Assembly (NCBI RefSeq): GCF_001022965.1
Contig: NZ_LECZ01000027.1
Coordinates: 868,001-932,000, forward strand
DNA length: 64,000 bases
DNA from: Enterobacter genomosp. O
GTDB lineage: Bacteria > Pseudomonadota > Gammaproteobacteria > Enterobacterales > Enterobacteriaceae
Reading direction: 5' to 3'
Each line of letters begins with the position of its first letter. Within the stretch, counting starts at the first letter, position 1. Of the stretch, positions 35,203 to 43,065 are shown one piece after another. The notes below the pieces were generated by a model. The model had not been told where the DNA came from. It saw only the letters and a list, made by a program, of their open reading frames with translations, and did no database searches. A program made the position numbers and the translations under genes.

Positions 35203-36459
35203 ATGAAACGTATGCCTTTGCTGGCAGCATTGCCCCTGCTGTGCGCTTCTGTTGTTTCTGCCAATACCCTGATGTCCGTGGGCTACTTTAACGGCGGAGG
35301 TGACGTCACCGCCGGACCGGGTGGCGATATCAATAAGCTGGACGTCCGCCAGATCACCCACCTGAACTACTCGTTTGGTCTGGTCTATAACGATGAAAAA
35401 GACGAAACCAACGCCGCGCTGAAAGATCCGGCGAAGCTGCATCAGATCTGGCTGTCACCCAAAGTCGCCTCCGACCTCGCGTTAATCCCGACCCTTCGCA
35501 AGCAAAATCCACATCTCAAAGTCCTGCTCTCCGTTGGCGGCTGGGGCGCCCGTGGCTTCTCCGGCGCGGCGGCCACCAAAGAGAGTCGCGCGGTGTTTAT
35601 CCGCTCCGCGCAGGAGATTGTCGAAAAATACGGCCTGGACGGGATCGATCTCGACTGGGAGTACCCGGTGAACGGTGCCTGGGGGCTGGTCGCAAGCCAG
35701 CCCGCCGATCGGGATAATTTCACCGCCCTGCTGAAAGAGATGCGCGCCGCCTTCGGGCACAAAAAGCTGGTTACCATTGCGGTAGGCGCCAATGCGGAAA
35801 GTCCGAAAAGCTGGGTGGATGTCAAAGCCATCGCGCCCCTGCTCGACTACATCAACCTGATGACCTACGACATGGCCTACGGTACGCAGTACTTCAACGC
35901 CAACCTGTATGACTCCAGCGCCTGGCCGACGGTGGCCGCCGCGGACAAATACAGCGTGGATTTCGTGGTGAACAACTATCTGGCCGCCGGGCTGAAGCCG
36001 CAGCAGATGAACCTCGGAATCGGTTTCTATGGCCGCGTGCCAAAACGCGCGGTGGAGCCGGGCATTGACTGGACCAAGCCCGATGCGCAAAAAAATCCGG
36101 TCACACAGCCCTACTTCGGTTCCCAGGAGATTGAGTTGTTCAGATCGCTCGGCTATGACCTGACCAAAGATACCTACGTGAAGTACAACGATATCGTGAA
36201 GAAGCTGCTGAACGATCCGCAAAAGCGTTTTACCGAGCATTGGGATGAACAGGCGAAAGTCCCGTGGCTGTCGGTGAAAGGTGCCGATGGCAACGCGCTG
36301 TTTGCGATTTCGTATGAGAACCCGCGTTCCGTTGCGATCAAAGCGGACTACATCAAAGAGAAAGGTCTCGCCGGAGCAATGTTCTGGGAGTATGGCGCCG
36401 ATGACGAAAACCGGCTAGCGAAGCAGCTGGCGGAGTCGCTCGGGATCCCGCACAAGTAA
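35203..36459 (+). CDS. Secreted GH18 chitinase
   Basis: This 418-residue glycoside hydrolase family 18 protein should cut beta-1,4 bonds of chitin or chitooligosaccharides. A signal peptide ends VVSA-N at about residue 20. The barrel has the SxGG motif LLSVGGWGARGFSG and the catalytic DGIDLDWEYP near residue 146, with the proton-donor Glu present. LMTYDMAYGTQ supplies the conserved Tyr and Asp. No chitin-binding domain or linker is seen. The start at 35203 follows AGAGGAAG; an extension to 35164 would lack a signal peptide. It is a single gene, and chb in this window can import the disaccharide products. Confidence 0.9.
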   Translation: MKRMPLLAALPLLCASVVSANTLMSVGYFNGGGDVTAGPGGDINKLDVRQITHLNYSFGLVYNDEKDETNAALKDPAKLHQIWLSPKVASDLALIPTLRKQNPHLKVLLSVGGWGARGFSGAAATKESRAVFIRSAQEIVEKYGLDGIDLDWEYPVNGAWGLVASQPADRDNFTALLKEMRAAFGHKKLVTIAVGANAESPKSWVDVKAIAPLLDYINLMTYDMAYGTQYFNANLYDSSAWPTVAAADKYSVDFVVNNYLAAGLKPQQMNLGIGFYGRVPKRAVEPGIDWTKPDAQKNPVTQPYFGSQEIELFRSLGYDLTKDTYVKYNDIVKKLLNDPQKRFTEHWDEQAKVPWLSVKGADGNALFAISYENPRSVAIKADYIKEKGLAGAMFWEYGADDENRLAKQLAESLGIPHK

Positions 36460-36525
36460 TGAGGCAATCAGCCCTCTCCCTCTGGGCTGAGGGTTCCCCA
36501 CAAAATAATGCCTGCACGGACGACC

Positions 36526-36559
36526 CCCTCTCCCTTGAGGGAGAGGGCTGGGGTGAGGG
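36526..36559. repeat. Palindromic intergenic repeat, second family
   Basis: CCCTCTCCC-ttgag-GGAGAGGG followed by CTGGGGTGAGGG matches the unit at 8771-8803. Decayed pieces of the same unit flank it at about 36472-36495 and 36726-36750, so the whole 294-bp chitinase-yeaC gap is repeat-derived, and no gene is seen in it. Confidence 0.8.
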
Positions 36560-36753
36560 GGAACATACGGCTCTGGTGGTCATTCCGTTCACTTCATGTT
36601 CCTTGCTACTCTGTAACGACATGACCGGTGAACGTGCCAGGGTGGCTCAGGGCATCGCTGTAAACCATTCATTTTCCTGAAGCAACATGCACCGCTTCCG
36701 GTTAAAAAAATTACCGGGGATCCCTGCCCTGTGGGAGAGGGGTGAGGGCACCG

Positions 36754-37032
36754 TTATTGCATTTTCATCGTCGCAATCGGCTTCGGCGTGATGCCAAAGT
36801 CCTCTTTCAGCTCGCGCTTGCTCTTCATTACCATCTGACCCTGGGTGTCGATCGTCATGTGCTGCGCGTCGGTGTTATTGCGCGCCTGCCACAGCATTAC
36901 CAGCTGCAGGCTGTTCTCTTTTTGCTCCTGCGTCAGCGCGACGCCGTCGGGCCATTTTCCCAGCTCCACGGCGGTCACCAGACGCTGATAAATCTCCGGC
37001 GTCATGCCGCTAATCATGTCATCAATATTCAC
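36754..37032 (-). CDS. yeaC: DUF1315 family protein YeaC
   Basis: YeaC is a 92-residue cytoplasmic protein of DUF1315 with no known function. It starts MNIDDMISGMTPEIYQRLV and contains the conserved GKWPDGVALTQEQKENSLQLV region. It is transcribed after msrB with a 41-bp gap, as in E. coli, where the pair is adjacent to gapA. Confidence 0.93.
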   Translation of the reverse strand: MNIDDMISGMTPEIYQRLVTAVELGKWPDGVALTQEQKENSLQLVMLWQARNNTDAQHMTIDTQGQMVMKSKRELKEDFGITPKPIATMKMQ

Positions 37033-37073
37033 AATCGCGCCCTTTCAAAGGAATAATTTGCTGAATCGTTTTT

Positions 37074-37487
37074 TCAACCCTTAACCTGGTCGCCGTTTTC
37101 GTCGTCAGTGAAGCTCATTGAGGCCGAATTGACGCAGAAACGCTCGCCCGTTGGCTGAGGGCCATCCGGGAAGACGTGCCCAAGGTGCGCATCGCAGTTA
37201 CCGCAGCGAATTTCCGTGCGCACCATGCCGTGCGACGAGTCGGTCAGGTAGCGGATTGCCTCATCGCTCACCGGCTCGTAAAAGCTCGGCCAGCCGCAGC
37301 CAGAATCAAATTTCGTTTGTGAATTGAACAGGGGGGCATCACAGACCAGGCAGTGGTAGACGCCGTCCCGCTTGTTGTGCAGTAAACGCCCGGTGAACGG
37401 TGGCTCCGTTCCGTGATTCTGCGTCACGTAAAACTGCATTTCTGTGAGGTTTTTTTTCAAATCATCAGGGTTACGTTGGTTCGACAT
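37074..37487 (-). CDS. msrB: Methionine-R-sulfoxide reductase MsrB
   Basis: MsrB reduces the R form of methionine sulfoxide in proteins using thioredoxin. The 137-residue enzyme binds structural zinc through CLVC and CGNC and has its active Cys in GERFCVNSAS near the C-terminus. The ATG at 37487 was chosen from the E. coli start; an extension to 37517 adds ten poorly conserved residues. The Shine-Dalgarno is weak. It is divergent from gapA. Confidence 0.95.
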   Translation of the reverse strand: MSNQRNPDDLKKNLTEMQFYVTQNHGTEPPFTGRLLHNKRDGVYHCLVCDAPLFNSQTKFDSGCGWPSFYEPVSDEAIRYLTDSSHGMVRTEIRCGNCDAHLGHVFPDGPQPTGERFCVNSASMSFTDDENGDQVKG

Positions 37488-37828
37488 ATGCTTACATCTC
37501 GCTGTAGAAACAGACATCTTTTAACCCGGATTCTAACAAAACATTAACACCCTTGCGTGCACTTTTGTTCTAAACTTATGTGTCGCGAAAAGGCGGTCAG
37601 GCAATTGTGATCATGTTCACATTTTTATCCTGCGAGGACTTTAAAATTCCGGGCGCAGCCCCCATGTGGTTGCAAGCTCAAAGGGAAAGTGAGGCGAGTC
37701 AGTCGCACAAACGTTAGTCACAGGATTGATTTGTCGCAATGATTGACACGATTCCGCTTGACGCTGCGTAAGGTTTTTGTAATTTTACAGGCAACCTTTT
37801 ATTCACTAACAAATAGCTGGTGGAATAT
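37488..37828. promoter_or_regulatory. msrB-gapA divergent promoter region
   Basis: This 341-bp gene-free stretch holds the gapA promoters. TTGACG at 37758, 17 bp before AATTTT, resembles the proximal sigma-70 promoter of E. coli gapA, and TTGACA just upstream may serve another. The perfect CRP box at 37606-37621 lies about 140 bp upstream of the likely start. The msrB promoter is not resolved. Confidence 0.55.
37606..37621 (+). promoter_or_regulatory. CRP-binding site upstream of gapA
   Basis: TGTGATCATGTTCACA is a perfect TGTGA-N6-TCACA palindrome. It lies 208 bp before the gapA start codon, in a region where cAMP-CRP control of gapA is known in E. coli. It could also act on msrB. Confidence 0.8.
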
Positions 37829-38824
37829 ATGACTATCAAAGTAGGTATCAACGGTTTTGGCCGTATCGGCCGTATTGTTTTCCGTGCTGCTCAGAAACGT
37901 TCTGACATCGAAATCGTTGGTATCAACGATCTCCTGGACGCTGAATACATGGCGTACATGCTGAAGTACGACTCAACTCACGGTCGTTTCGACGGCACCG
38001 TTGAAGTGAAAGACGGCCACCTGGTTGTTAACGGCAAAACCATCCGCGTTACTGCTGAGAAAGACCCAGCTAACCTGAAATGGAACGAAATCGGTGTTGA
38101 CGTTGTAGCTGAAGCTACCGGTATCTTCCTGACCGACGAAACCGCGCGTAAACACATCACCGCTGGTGCGAAAAAAGTTGTTCTGACTGGTCCATCCAAA
38201 GACAACACCCCAATGTTCGTTCGCGGTGCAAACTTCGAAACTTACGCTGGCCAGGACATCGTTTCCAACGCATCCTGCACCACCAACTGCCTGGCACCTC
38301 TGGCTAAAGTTATCAACGACAACTTCGGCATCGTTGAAGGTCTGATGACTACCGTTCACGCGACCACCGCTACTCAGAAAACCGTTGATGGCCCATCTCA
38401 CAAAGATTGGCGCGGCGGCCGTGGCGCGGCTCAGAACATCATCCCATCCTCTACCGGTGCTGCTAAAGCAGTAGGTAAAGTACTGCCAGAACTGAATGGC
38501 AAACTGACTGGTATGGCGTTCCGCGTTCCAACTCCTAACGTATCCGTTGTTGACCTGACCGTTCGTCTGGAAAAAGCTGCTTCTTATGAAGAAATTAAGA
38601 AAGCAATCAAAGCTGCTTCCGAAGGCGCAATGAAAGGCGTTCTGGGTTACACCGAAGACGACGTTGTATCTACCGATTTCAACGGCGAAGTGTGCACTTC
38701 CGTGTTCGATGCTAAAGCTGGTATCGCACTGAACGACAACTTCGTGAAACTGGTTTCCTGGTACGACAACGAAACCGGCTACTCTAACAAAGTACTGGAC
38801 CTGATCGCTCACATCTCCAAATAA
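37829..38824 (+). CDS. gapA: Glyceraldehyde-3-phosphate dehydrogenase A
   Basis: GapA oxidises glyceraldehyde 3-phosphate to 1,3-bisphosphoglycerate with NAD+ in glycolysis. The 331-residue subunit starts MTIKVGINGFGRIGRIVFRA (Rossmann motif) and has the catalytic Cys in SNASCTTNCLAP near residue 150 and the His in TTVHATTATQK. Codon use is very biased to optimal codons, unlike neighbours, as expected for one of the most expressed proteins. The ATG at 37829 follows GGTGGA; an in-frame codon at 37820 is not used in E. coli. Confidence 0.98.
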   Translation: MTIKVGINGFGRIGRIVFRAAQKRSDIEIVGINDLLDAEYMAYMLKYDSTHGRFDGTVEVKDGHLVVNGKTIRVTAEKDPANLKWNEIGVDVVAEATGIFLTDETARKHITAGAKKVVLTGPSKDNTPMFVRGANFETYAGQDIVSNASCTTNCLAPLAKVINDNFGIVEGLMTTVHATTATQKTVDGPSHKDWRGGRGAAQNIIPSSTGAAKAVGKVLPELNGKLTGMAFRVPTPNVSVVDLTVRLEKAASYEEIKKAIKAASEGAMKGVLGYTEDDVVSTDFNGEVCTSVFDAKAGIALNDNFVKLVSWYDNETGYSNKVLDLIAHISK

Positions 38825-38845
38825 GTTGAGATGAGTGTTTGATCC

Positions 38846-38873
38846 AAAAAGGCGACTTCGGTCGCCTTTTTTA
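38846..38873 (+). terminator. Rho-independent terminator of gapA
   Basis: AAAAAGGCGAC-TTCG-GTCGCCTTTTTT is a stem capped by a stable UUCG tetraloop, with a T run, 21 bp after the stop. Confidence 0.95.
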
Positions 38874-38898
38874 TTGTTTTTAGACAGAGGATTGCTTA

Positions 38899-39783
38899 AT
38901 GATTAATAAAATTTTTGCACTTCCGGTAGTCGAACAACTTACCCCTGTGCTCTCCCGCCGTCAGATTGACGGTGCCGATGTTATCGTCGTTGACCATCCA
39001 CGCGTGAAAGCCTCCGTGGCGCTGAACGGCGCTCACCTGCTCTCCTGGAAACCGGAAGGTGAAGCCGAAGGTTTATGGCTGAGCGATGCGACCTCTTTCA
39101 AAAAAGGGGCGGCGATCCGCGGTGGCGTACCGATCTGCTGGCCGTGGTTCGGCCCTTCCGCACAGCAGGGTTTGCCTTCTCACGGGTTTGCACGTAACCA
39201 GCAGTGGACCCTGAAAGCGCATAATGAAGATGAAAACGGCGCAGTGCTGACCTTTGAGCTGCAGGCGAATGATGAAACCCGCGCCCTCTGGCCGCACGAT
39301 TTCACCCTGTACGCCCGCTTTAAGCTGAGCAAAACCTGCGAAATCGAACTGGAAGCCCACGGTGAGTTCGAAACCACCGCTGCCCTGCACACCTACTTCA
39401 ACGTGGGTGATATCAGCGCAGTGAAGGTGAGCGGCCTTGGCGATACCTTTATCGACAAAGTGGATAACGCTAAAGAAGGGAAGCTGAGCGACGGGGTACA
39501 AACGTTCCCTGACCGTACCGATCGCGTCTATCTGCACCCGGAAGCCTGCAGCGTGATCCACGACGGTGCCCTGAACCGTGGAATTGAAGTGGTTCATCAT
39601 CATCACAGCGACGTGGTGGGCTGGAACCCGGGTCCGGCACTTTCTGTCAGCATGGCCGACATGACGGATGAGGGTTATAAAACGTTTGTCTGCGTGGAAA
39701 CTGCCTGCGTGAGCACCCCGCAAAAAGCGAGCGACGAAAAGCCGTCTCGTTTAGGGCAGACGATTAAAATCGTGAAGCGCTAA
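38899..39783 (+). CDS. yeaD: Glucose-6-phosphate 1-epimerase (hexose-6-phosphate mutarotase)
   Basis: YeaD interconverts alpha and beta anomers of hexose 6-phosphates. The 294-residue galactose-mutarotase-like protein has GGVPICWPWFGPS near residue 75, the catalytic His in GLPSHGFARNQ, a second in LHTYFNVGD, and the Glu near VCVETACV at the C-terminus. It lies downstream of gapA past the terminator, so partial read-through or its own promoter is needed. Confidence 0.94.
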   Translation: MINKIFALPVVEQLTPVLSRRQIDGADVIVVDHPRVKASVALNGAHLLSWKPEGEAEGLWLSDATSFKKGAAIRGGVPICWPWFGPSAQQGLPSHGFARNQQWTLKAHNEDENGAVLTFELQANDETRALWPHDFTLYARFKLSKTCEIELEAHGEFETTAALHTYFNVGDISAVKVSGLGDTFIDKVDNAKEGKLSDGVQTFPDRTDRVYLHPEACSVIHDGALNRGIEVVHHHHSDVVGWNPGPALSVSMADMTDEGYKTFVCVETACVSTPQKASDEKPSRLGQTIKIVKR

Positions 39784-39823
39784 GGCATTTCGCCTCCCCT
39801 GCTTCACTGCACCATACCAAAGC

Positions 39824-39849
39824 AAACGGGGCGCAAGCGCCCCGTTTTG
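39824..39849. terminator. Bidirectional terminator between yeaD and mipA
   Basis: AAACGGGGCG-CAAG-CGCCCCGTTTT forms a 10-bp stem in the gap between the convergent genes. A T-rich tail is present in the yeaD direction and a weaker one towards mipA. Confidence 0.8.
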
Positions 39850-39879
39850 ATGCACTGAGTGCACGATTTCAGTGCGCAA

Positions 39880-40626
39880 TCAGAACTTGTAGGTCACACC
39901 GACAGAGAAAATGCCTGCCCAGGATTTATCGACCATCGGGCTGTCTTTCACTTCATCGCTCAGTCGCTCATAGCGACCGGTACCGTATACGCTCCAGTCA
40001 CCGAGGAAGTTGTAGCTCGCGGTCAGCTCCAGGTAGGGATCCCAGCCGTCATCAGCGCTATAGCTTTTCAGACCACTGCGGCGGGACTCGTTTTTAGACA
40101 CGCCATAATAGTAGTCGTTGTAGTTCTCGCTGTTGTACTGCACGCCGATACCTGGCGTCAGGGTCAATGCACCGTTGGTGTAGCGATATAACCACGCCAG
40201 ATCCCAGATAAAGCCGTTGCTGTTATCCAGCGTATCACCCGCAAGGGCAGTACGCAGGAAGCCATACTGGGTGTTATGCACATATGAGAGACCGGCCATC
40301 ATGGTGCTTTTACGCTTGTCGAGCTGGCGAAGCGCGTGGCTGTCGCTGTCTCCCGGCTTGAAGTGCGTTGGGTCGTAATAGGCCATGATGGAGAGCTTAT
40401 CGGCCGTATCGTTCCAGAGATAGTAGCCGCCGCCTAAGCCGCGGAACCAGAAGTTATCGCCTTCATAGGTGACAACCGGAACGGGATAAACATCACGGTC
40501 ATACTGCTTGTACGGGCTGTTAATCACACCAGCGCCCGCGCCAACCGTCCACTGACTTTCCGCCTGTGCGGTGCTCACTGCGGTCGCGGCAAGGATGCCC
40601 AATGCCAGAAGTTTGAGTTTGGTCAC
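39880..40626 (-). CDS. mipA: MltA-interacting outer-membrane protein MipA
   Basis: MipA is an outer-membrane beta-barrel protein that scaffolds the lytic transglycosylase MltA and PBP1B in E. coli. The 248-residue precursor has a signal peptide ending AQA-E at residue 22, alternating hydrophobic strands, and a C-terminal Phe (GVTYKF) typical of barrels recognised by BamA. It is a single gene facing yeaD. Confidence 0.94.
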   Translation of the reverse strand: MTKLKLLALGILAATAVSTAQAESQWTVGAGAGVINSPYKQYDRDVYPVPVVTYEGDNFWFRGLGGGYYLWNDTADKLSIMAYYDPTHFKPGDSDSHALRQLDKRKSTMMAGLSYVHNTQYGFLRTALAGDTLDNSNGFIWDLAWLYRYTNGALTLTPGIGVQYNSENYNDYYYGVSKNESRRSGLKSYSADDGWDPYLELTASYNFLGDWSVYGTGRYERLSDEVKDSPMVDKSWAGIFSVGVTYKF

Positions 40627-40942
40627 AATCCATTCTTTCCTGTAGTCAAATAATCAGCGGATGAAGTGTAACCGCCATTCCCGTACATCCCAAAATTTTT
40701 TGCCTGCTAATCAGTCTGATTAACCCGTTATCTTTAACTTTTCAGATGACAGCCCGCTTTCATTTATATGACCACCGCATGAAAAAGGGGCTTTTGTCTT
40801 AGAACCACAGTGGAAATTTTTGGATGAGTTATTGATATGTCATTGAAAGTAGATTTTATCGGCATGCAAGTTTTGCAAATGCCATCTACGCTTTAATTTA
40901 AGAAGAGTTTTCCTGAACACCTGCGGTTCTTAGCGTCTGACC
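40627..40942. other. mipA-yeaG divergent region, no gene
   Basis: This is the main part of the 430-bp space between mipA and yeaG. It contains an imperfect inverted repeat, GGCAT..TGCAAGTTTTGCA..ATGCC, at 40861-40883, about 80 bp upstream of the sigma-54 element, which might bind a regulator. No clear NtrC box or small RNA was found. The mipA promoter should lie at its left side. Confidence 0.45.
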
Positions 40943-40958
40943 TGGCACACAGGTTGCT
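40943..40958 (+). promoter_or_regulatory. Sigma-54 promoter of yeaGH
   Basis: TGGCAC-ACAGG-TTGCT matches the sigma-54 consensus at all key bases (GG at -24, GC at -12). Transcription would start near 40970, giving an 87-base leader before yeaG. E. coli yeaGH is induced by nitrogen starvation through NtrC, and also by RpoS. Confidence 0.9.
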
Positions 40959-41056
40959 GCTCTGGCAGTGAGGTGCGAGAGATTCTCTTCCGGGAGCCTC
41001 CACTACTCATACGAACGGCTCTTATCCTGTGCTAAAAAACGAAAGGACGGCATGCC

Positions 41057-42991
41057 ATGAATATATTCGATCACTATCGCCAGCGCTATGAAGCTGCCAA
41101 GGACGAAGAGTTCACACTGCAGGAGTTTCTTACCATCTGTCGGCAAGATCGCAGTGCCTATGCCAATGCGGCAGAACGGCTATTGATGGCTATTGGTGAG
41201 CCAAACATGGTTGATACTGCCCTGGAACCCCGGCTTTCCCGTCTCTTTTCGAATCGGGTAGTCGCCCGATACCCGGCGTTTGAAGAGTTCTATGGTATGG
41301 AAGATGCCATCGAACAGATTGTCTCCTATCTGAAGCATGCCGCTCAGGGTCTGGAAGAGAAGAAACAGATCCTCTATTTACTCGGCCCGGTGGGTGGCGG
41401 TAAATCGTCGCTGGCTGAACGCCTGAAGTCGCTGATGCAGCGCGTCCCTATCTATGTGCTGAGCGCTAACGGCGAGCGCAGCCCGGTGAACGACCATCCG
41501 CTGTGCCTGTTTAATCCGCAGGAAGATGCGCAAATTCTGGATAAAGAGTATGGCATCCCGCGTCGCTATCTCGGCACCATCATGTCGCCGTGGGCGGCTA
41601 AACGCCTGCACGAGTTTGGTGGCGACATCACCAAGTTCCGCGTAGTGAAAGTCTGGCCATCCATTCTCGAACAGATCGCCATCGCCAAAACCGAACCCGG
41701 TGATGAGAACAACCAGGACATCTCGGCTCTGGTGGGTAAAGTCGACATCCGTAAGCTGGAAAACTTCGCGCAGAATGATCCGGATGCCTACGGTTACTCA
41801 GGCGCACTGTGCCGCGCTAACCAGGGGATTATGGAATTCGTCGAGATGTTTAAAGCACCAATCAAAGTGCTGCATCCCCTGCTGACGGCGACCCAGGAAG
41901 GCAACTACAACGGGACGGAGGGCATCTCCGCCCTGCCGTTTAACGGAATTATTCTCGCCCACTCGAACGAATCTGAATGGGTGACCTTCCGTAATAACAA
42001 AAACAATGAGGCCTTCCTTGACCGTGTTTACATCGTCAAAGTGCCTTATTGCCTGCGGATCTCCGAAGAGATCAAAATTTACGAGAAACTGCTTAACCAC
42101 AGTGAGCTGGTGCATGCTCCGTGCGCGCCGGGCACCCTGGAAACGCTGTCCCGCTTCTCCATCCTTTCGCGCCTGAAAGAGCCGGAAAACTCCAGCATCT
42201 ACTCGAAAATGCGCGTCTATGACGGTGAGAGCCTGAAGGACACCGACCCGAAAGCGAAATCGTATCAGGAATATCGCGACTACGCCGGGGTCGATGAAGG
42301 GATGAACGGCCTGTCCACGCGTTTCGCGTTTAAGATCCTCTCCCGCGTCTTTAACTTCGACCATGCGGAAGTGGCGGCCAACCCTGTTCACCTCTTCTAC
42401 GTGCTGGAGCAGCAAATTGAACGCGAGCAGTTCCCGCAGGAGCAGGCTGAACGCTACCTTGAGTTCCTGAAAGGTTACCTGATCCCGAAATACGCCGAGT
42501 TCATTGGCAAAGAGATCCAGACAGCCTACCTGGAATCCTATTCAGAATATGGGCAGAACATTTTCGACCGTTACGTCACCTATGCTGACTTCTGGATCCA
42601 GGATCAGGAGTACCGCGACCCGGATACCGGCCAGTTGTTTGACCGTGAATCCCTGAACGCCGAGCTGGAGAAAATCGAGAAGCCTGCCGGGATCAGCAAC
42701 CCGAAAGACTTCCGTAACGAGATTGTGAACTTCGTCCTGCGCGCCAGAGCGCACAACAACGGGCGCAATCCAAACTGGACCAGCTACGAGAAGCTGCGCA
42801 CGGTCATTGAGAAGAAAATGTTCTCCAATACCGAAGAGCTGTTGCCGGTGATTTCGTTTAACACCAAAACCTCAACCGATGAACAGAAAAAGCACGACGA
42901 TTTTGTCGACCGTATGATGGAAAAAGGCTACACCCGCAAACAGGTTCGCCTGCTCTGCGAATGGTATCTGCGCGTGCGTAAATCGTCTTAA
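41057..42991 (+). CDS. yeaG: Stress protein kinase YeaG (PrkA family)
   Basis: YeaG is a 644-residue serine/threonine kinase of the PrkA family, with an N-terminal AAA-type ATPase region. Its Walker A is LLGPVGGGKSSLAERL near residue 115, followed by a C-terminal PrkA domain. In E. coli it acts with YeaH during sustained nitrogen starvation and in stationary-phase survival. The length equals the E. coli protein. It is the first gene behind a sigma-54 type promoter; yeaH follows after a 74-bp gap that holds a REP unit. Confidence 0.96.
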   Translation: MNIFDHYRQRYEAAKDEEFTLQEFLTICRQDRSAYANAAERLLMAIGEPNMVDTALEPRLSRLFSNRVVARYPAFEEFYGMEDAIEQIVSYLKHAAQGLEEKKQILYLLGPVGGGKSSLAERLKSLMQRVPIYVLSANGERSPVNDHPLCLFNPQEDAQILDKEYGIPRRYLGTIMSPWAAKRLHEFGGDITKFRVVKVWPSILEQIAIAKTEPGDENNQDISALVGKVDIRKLENFAQNDPDAYGYSGALCRANQGIMEFVEMFKAPIKVLHPLLTATQEGNYNGTEGISALPFNGIILAHSNESEWVTFRNNKNNEAFLDRVYIVKVPYCLRISEEIKIYEKLLNHSELVHAPCAPGTLETLSRFSILSRLKEPENSSIYSKMRVYDGESLKDTDPKAKSYQEYRDYAGVDEGMNGLSTRFAFKILSRVFNFDHAEVAANPVHLFYVLEQQIEREQFPQEQAERYLEFLKGYLIPKYAEFIGKEIQTAYLESYSEYGQNIFDRYVTYADFWIQDQEYRDPDTGQLFDRESLNAELEKIEKPAGISNPKDFRNEIVNFVLRARAHNNGRNPNWTSYEKLRTVIEKKMFSNTEELLPVISFNTKTSTDEQKKHDDFVDRMMEKGYTRKQVRLLCEWYLRVRKSS

Positions 42992-42998
42992 AACAAGT

Positions 42999-43030
42999 GC
43001 CCGGTAGCGTTTTGCACCTGCCGGGCCTAC
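42999..43030. repeat. Single REP palindrome between yeaG and yeaH
   Basis: GCCCGGTAGCG-ttttgcac-CTGCCGGGCCTAC is one half of the BIME element. It lies inside the yeaGH operon, where it could slow 3' exonucleases and raise yeaG mRNA relative to yeaH. Confidence 0.75.
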
Positions 43031-43065
43031 AAAATGCAAGTTGGCAAATGCAGTACGGGGGGTAT

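Noticed and set aside
37973..38812. 279-codon open frame antisense to gapA
   Set aside because: It is a by-product of the strong codon bias of gapA on the other strand; it has no ribosome-binding site or family resemblance.
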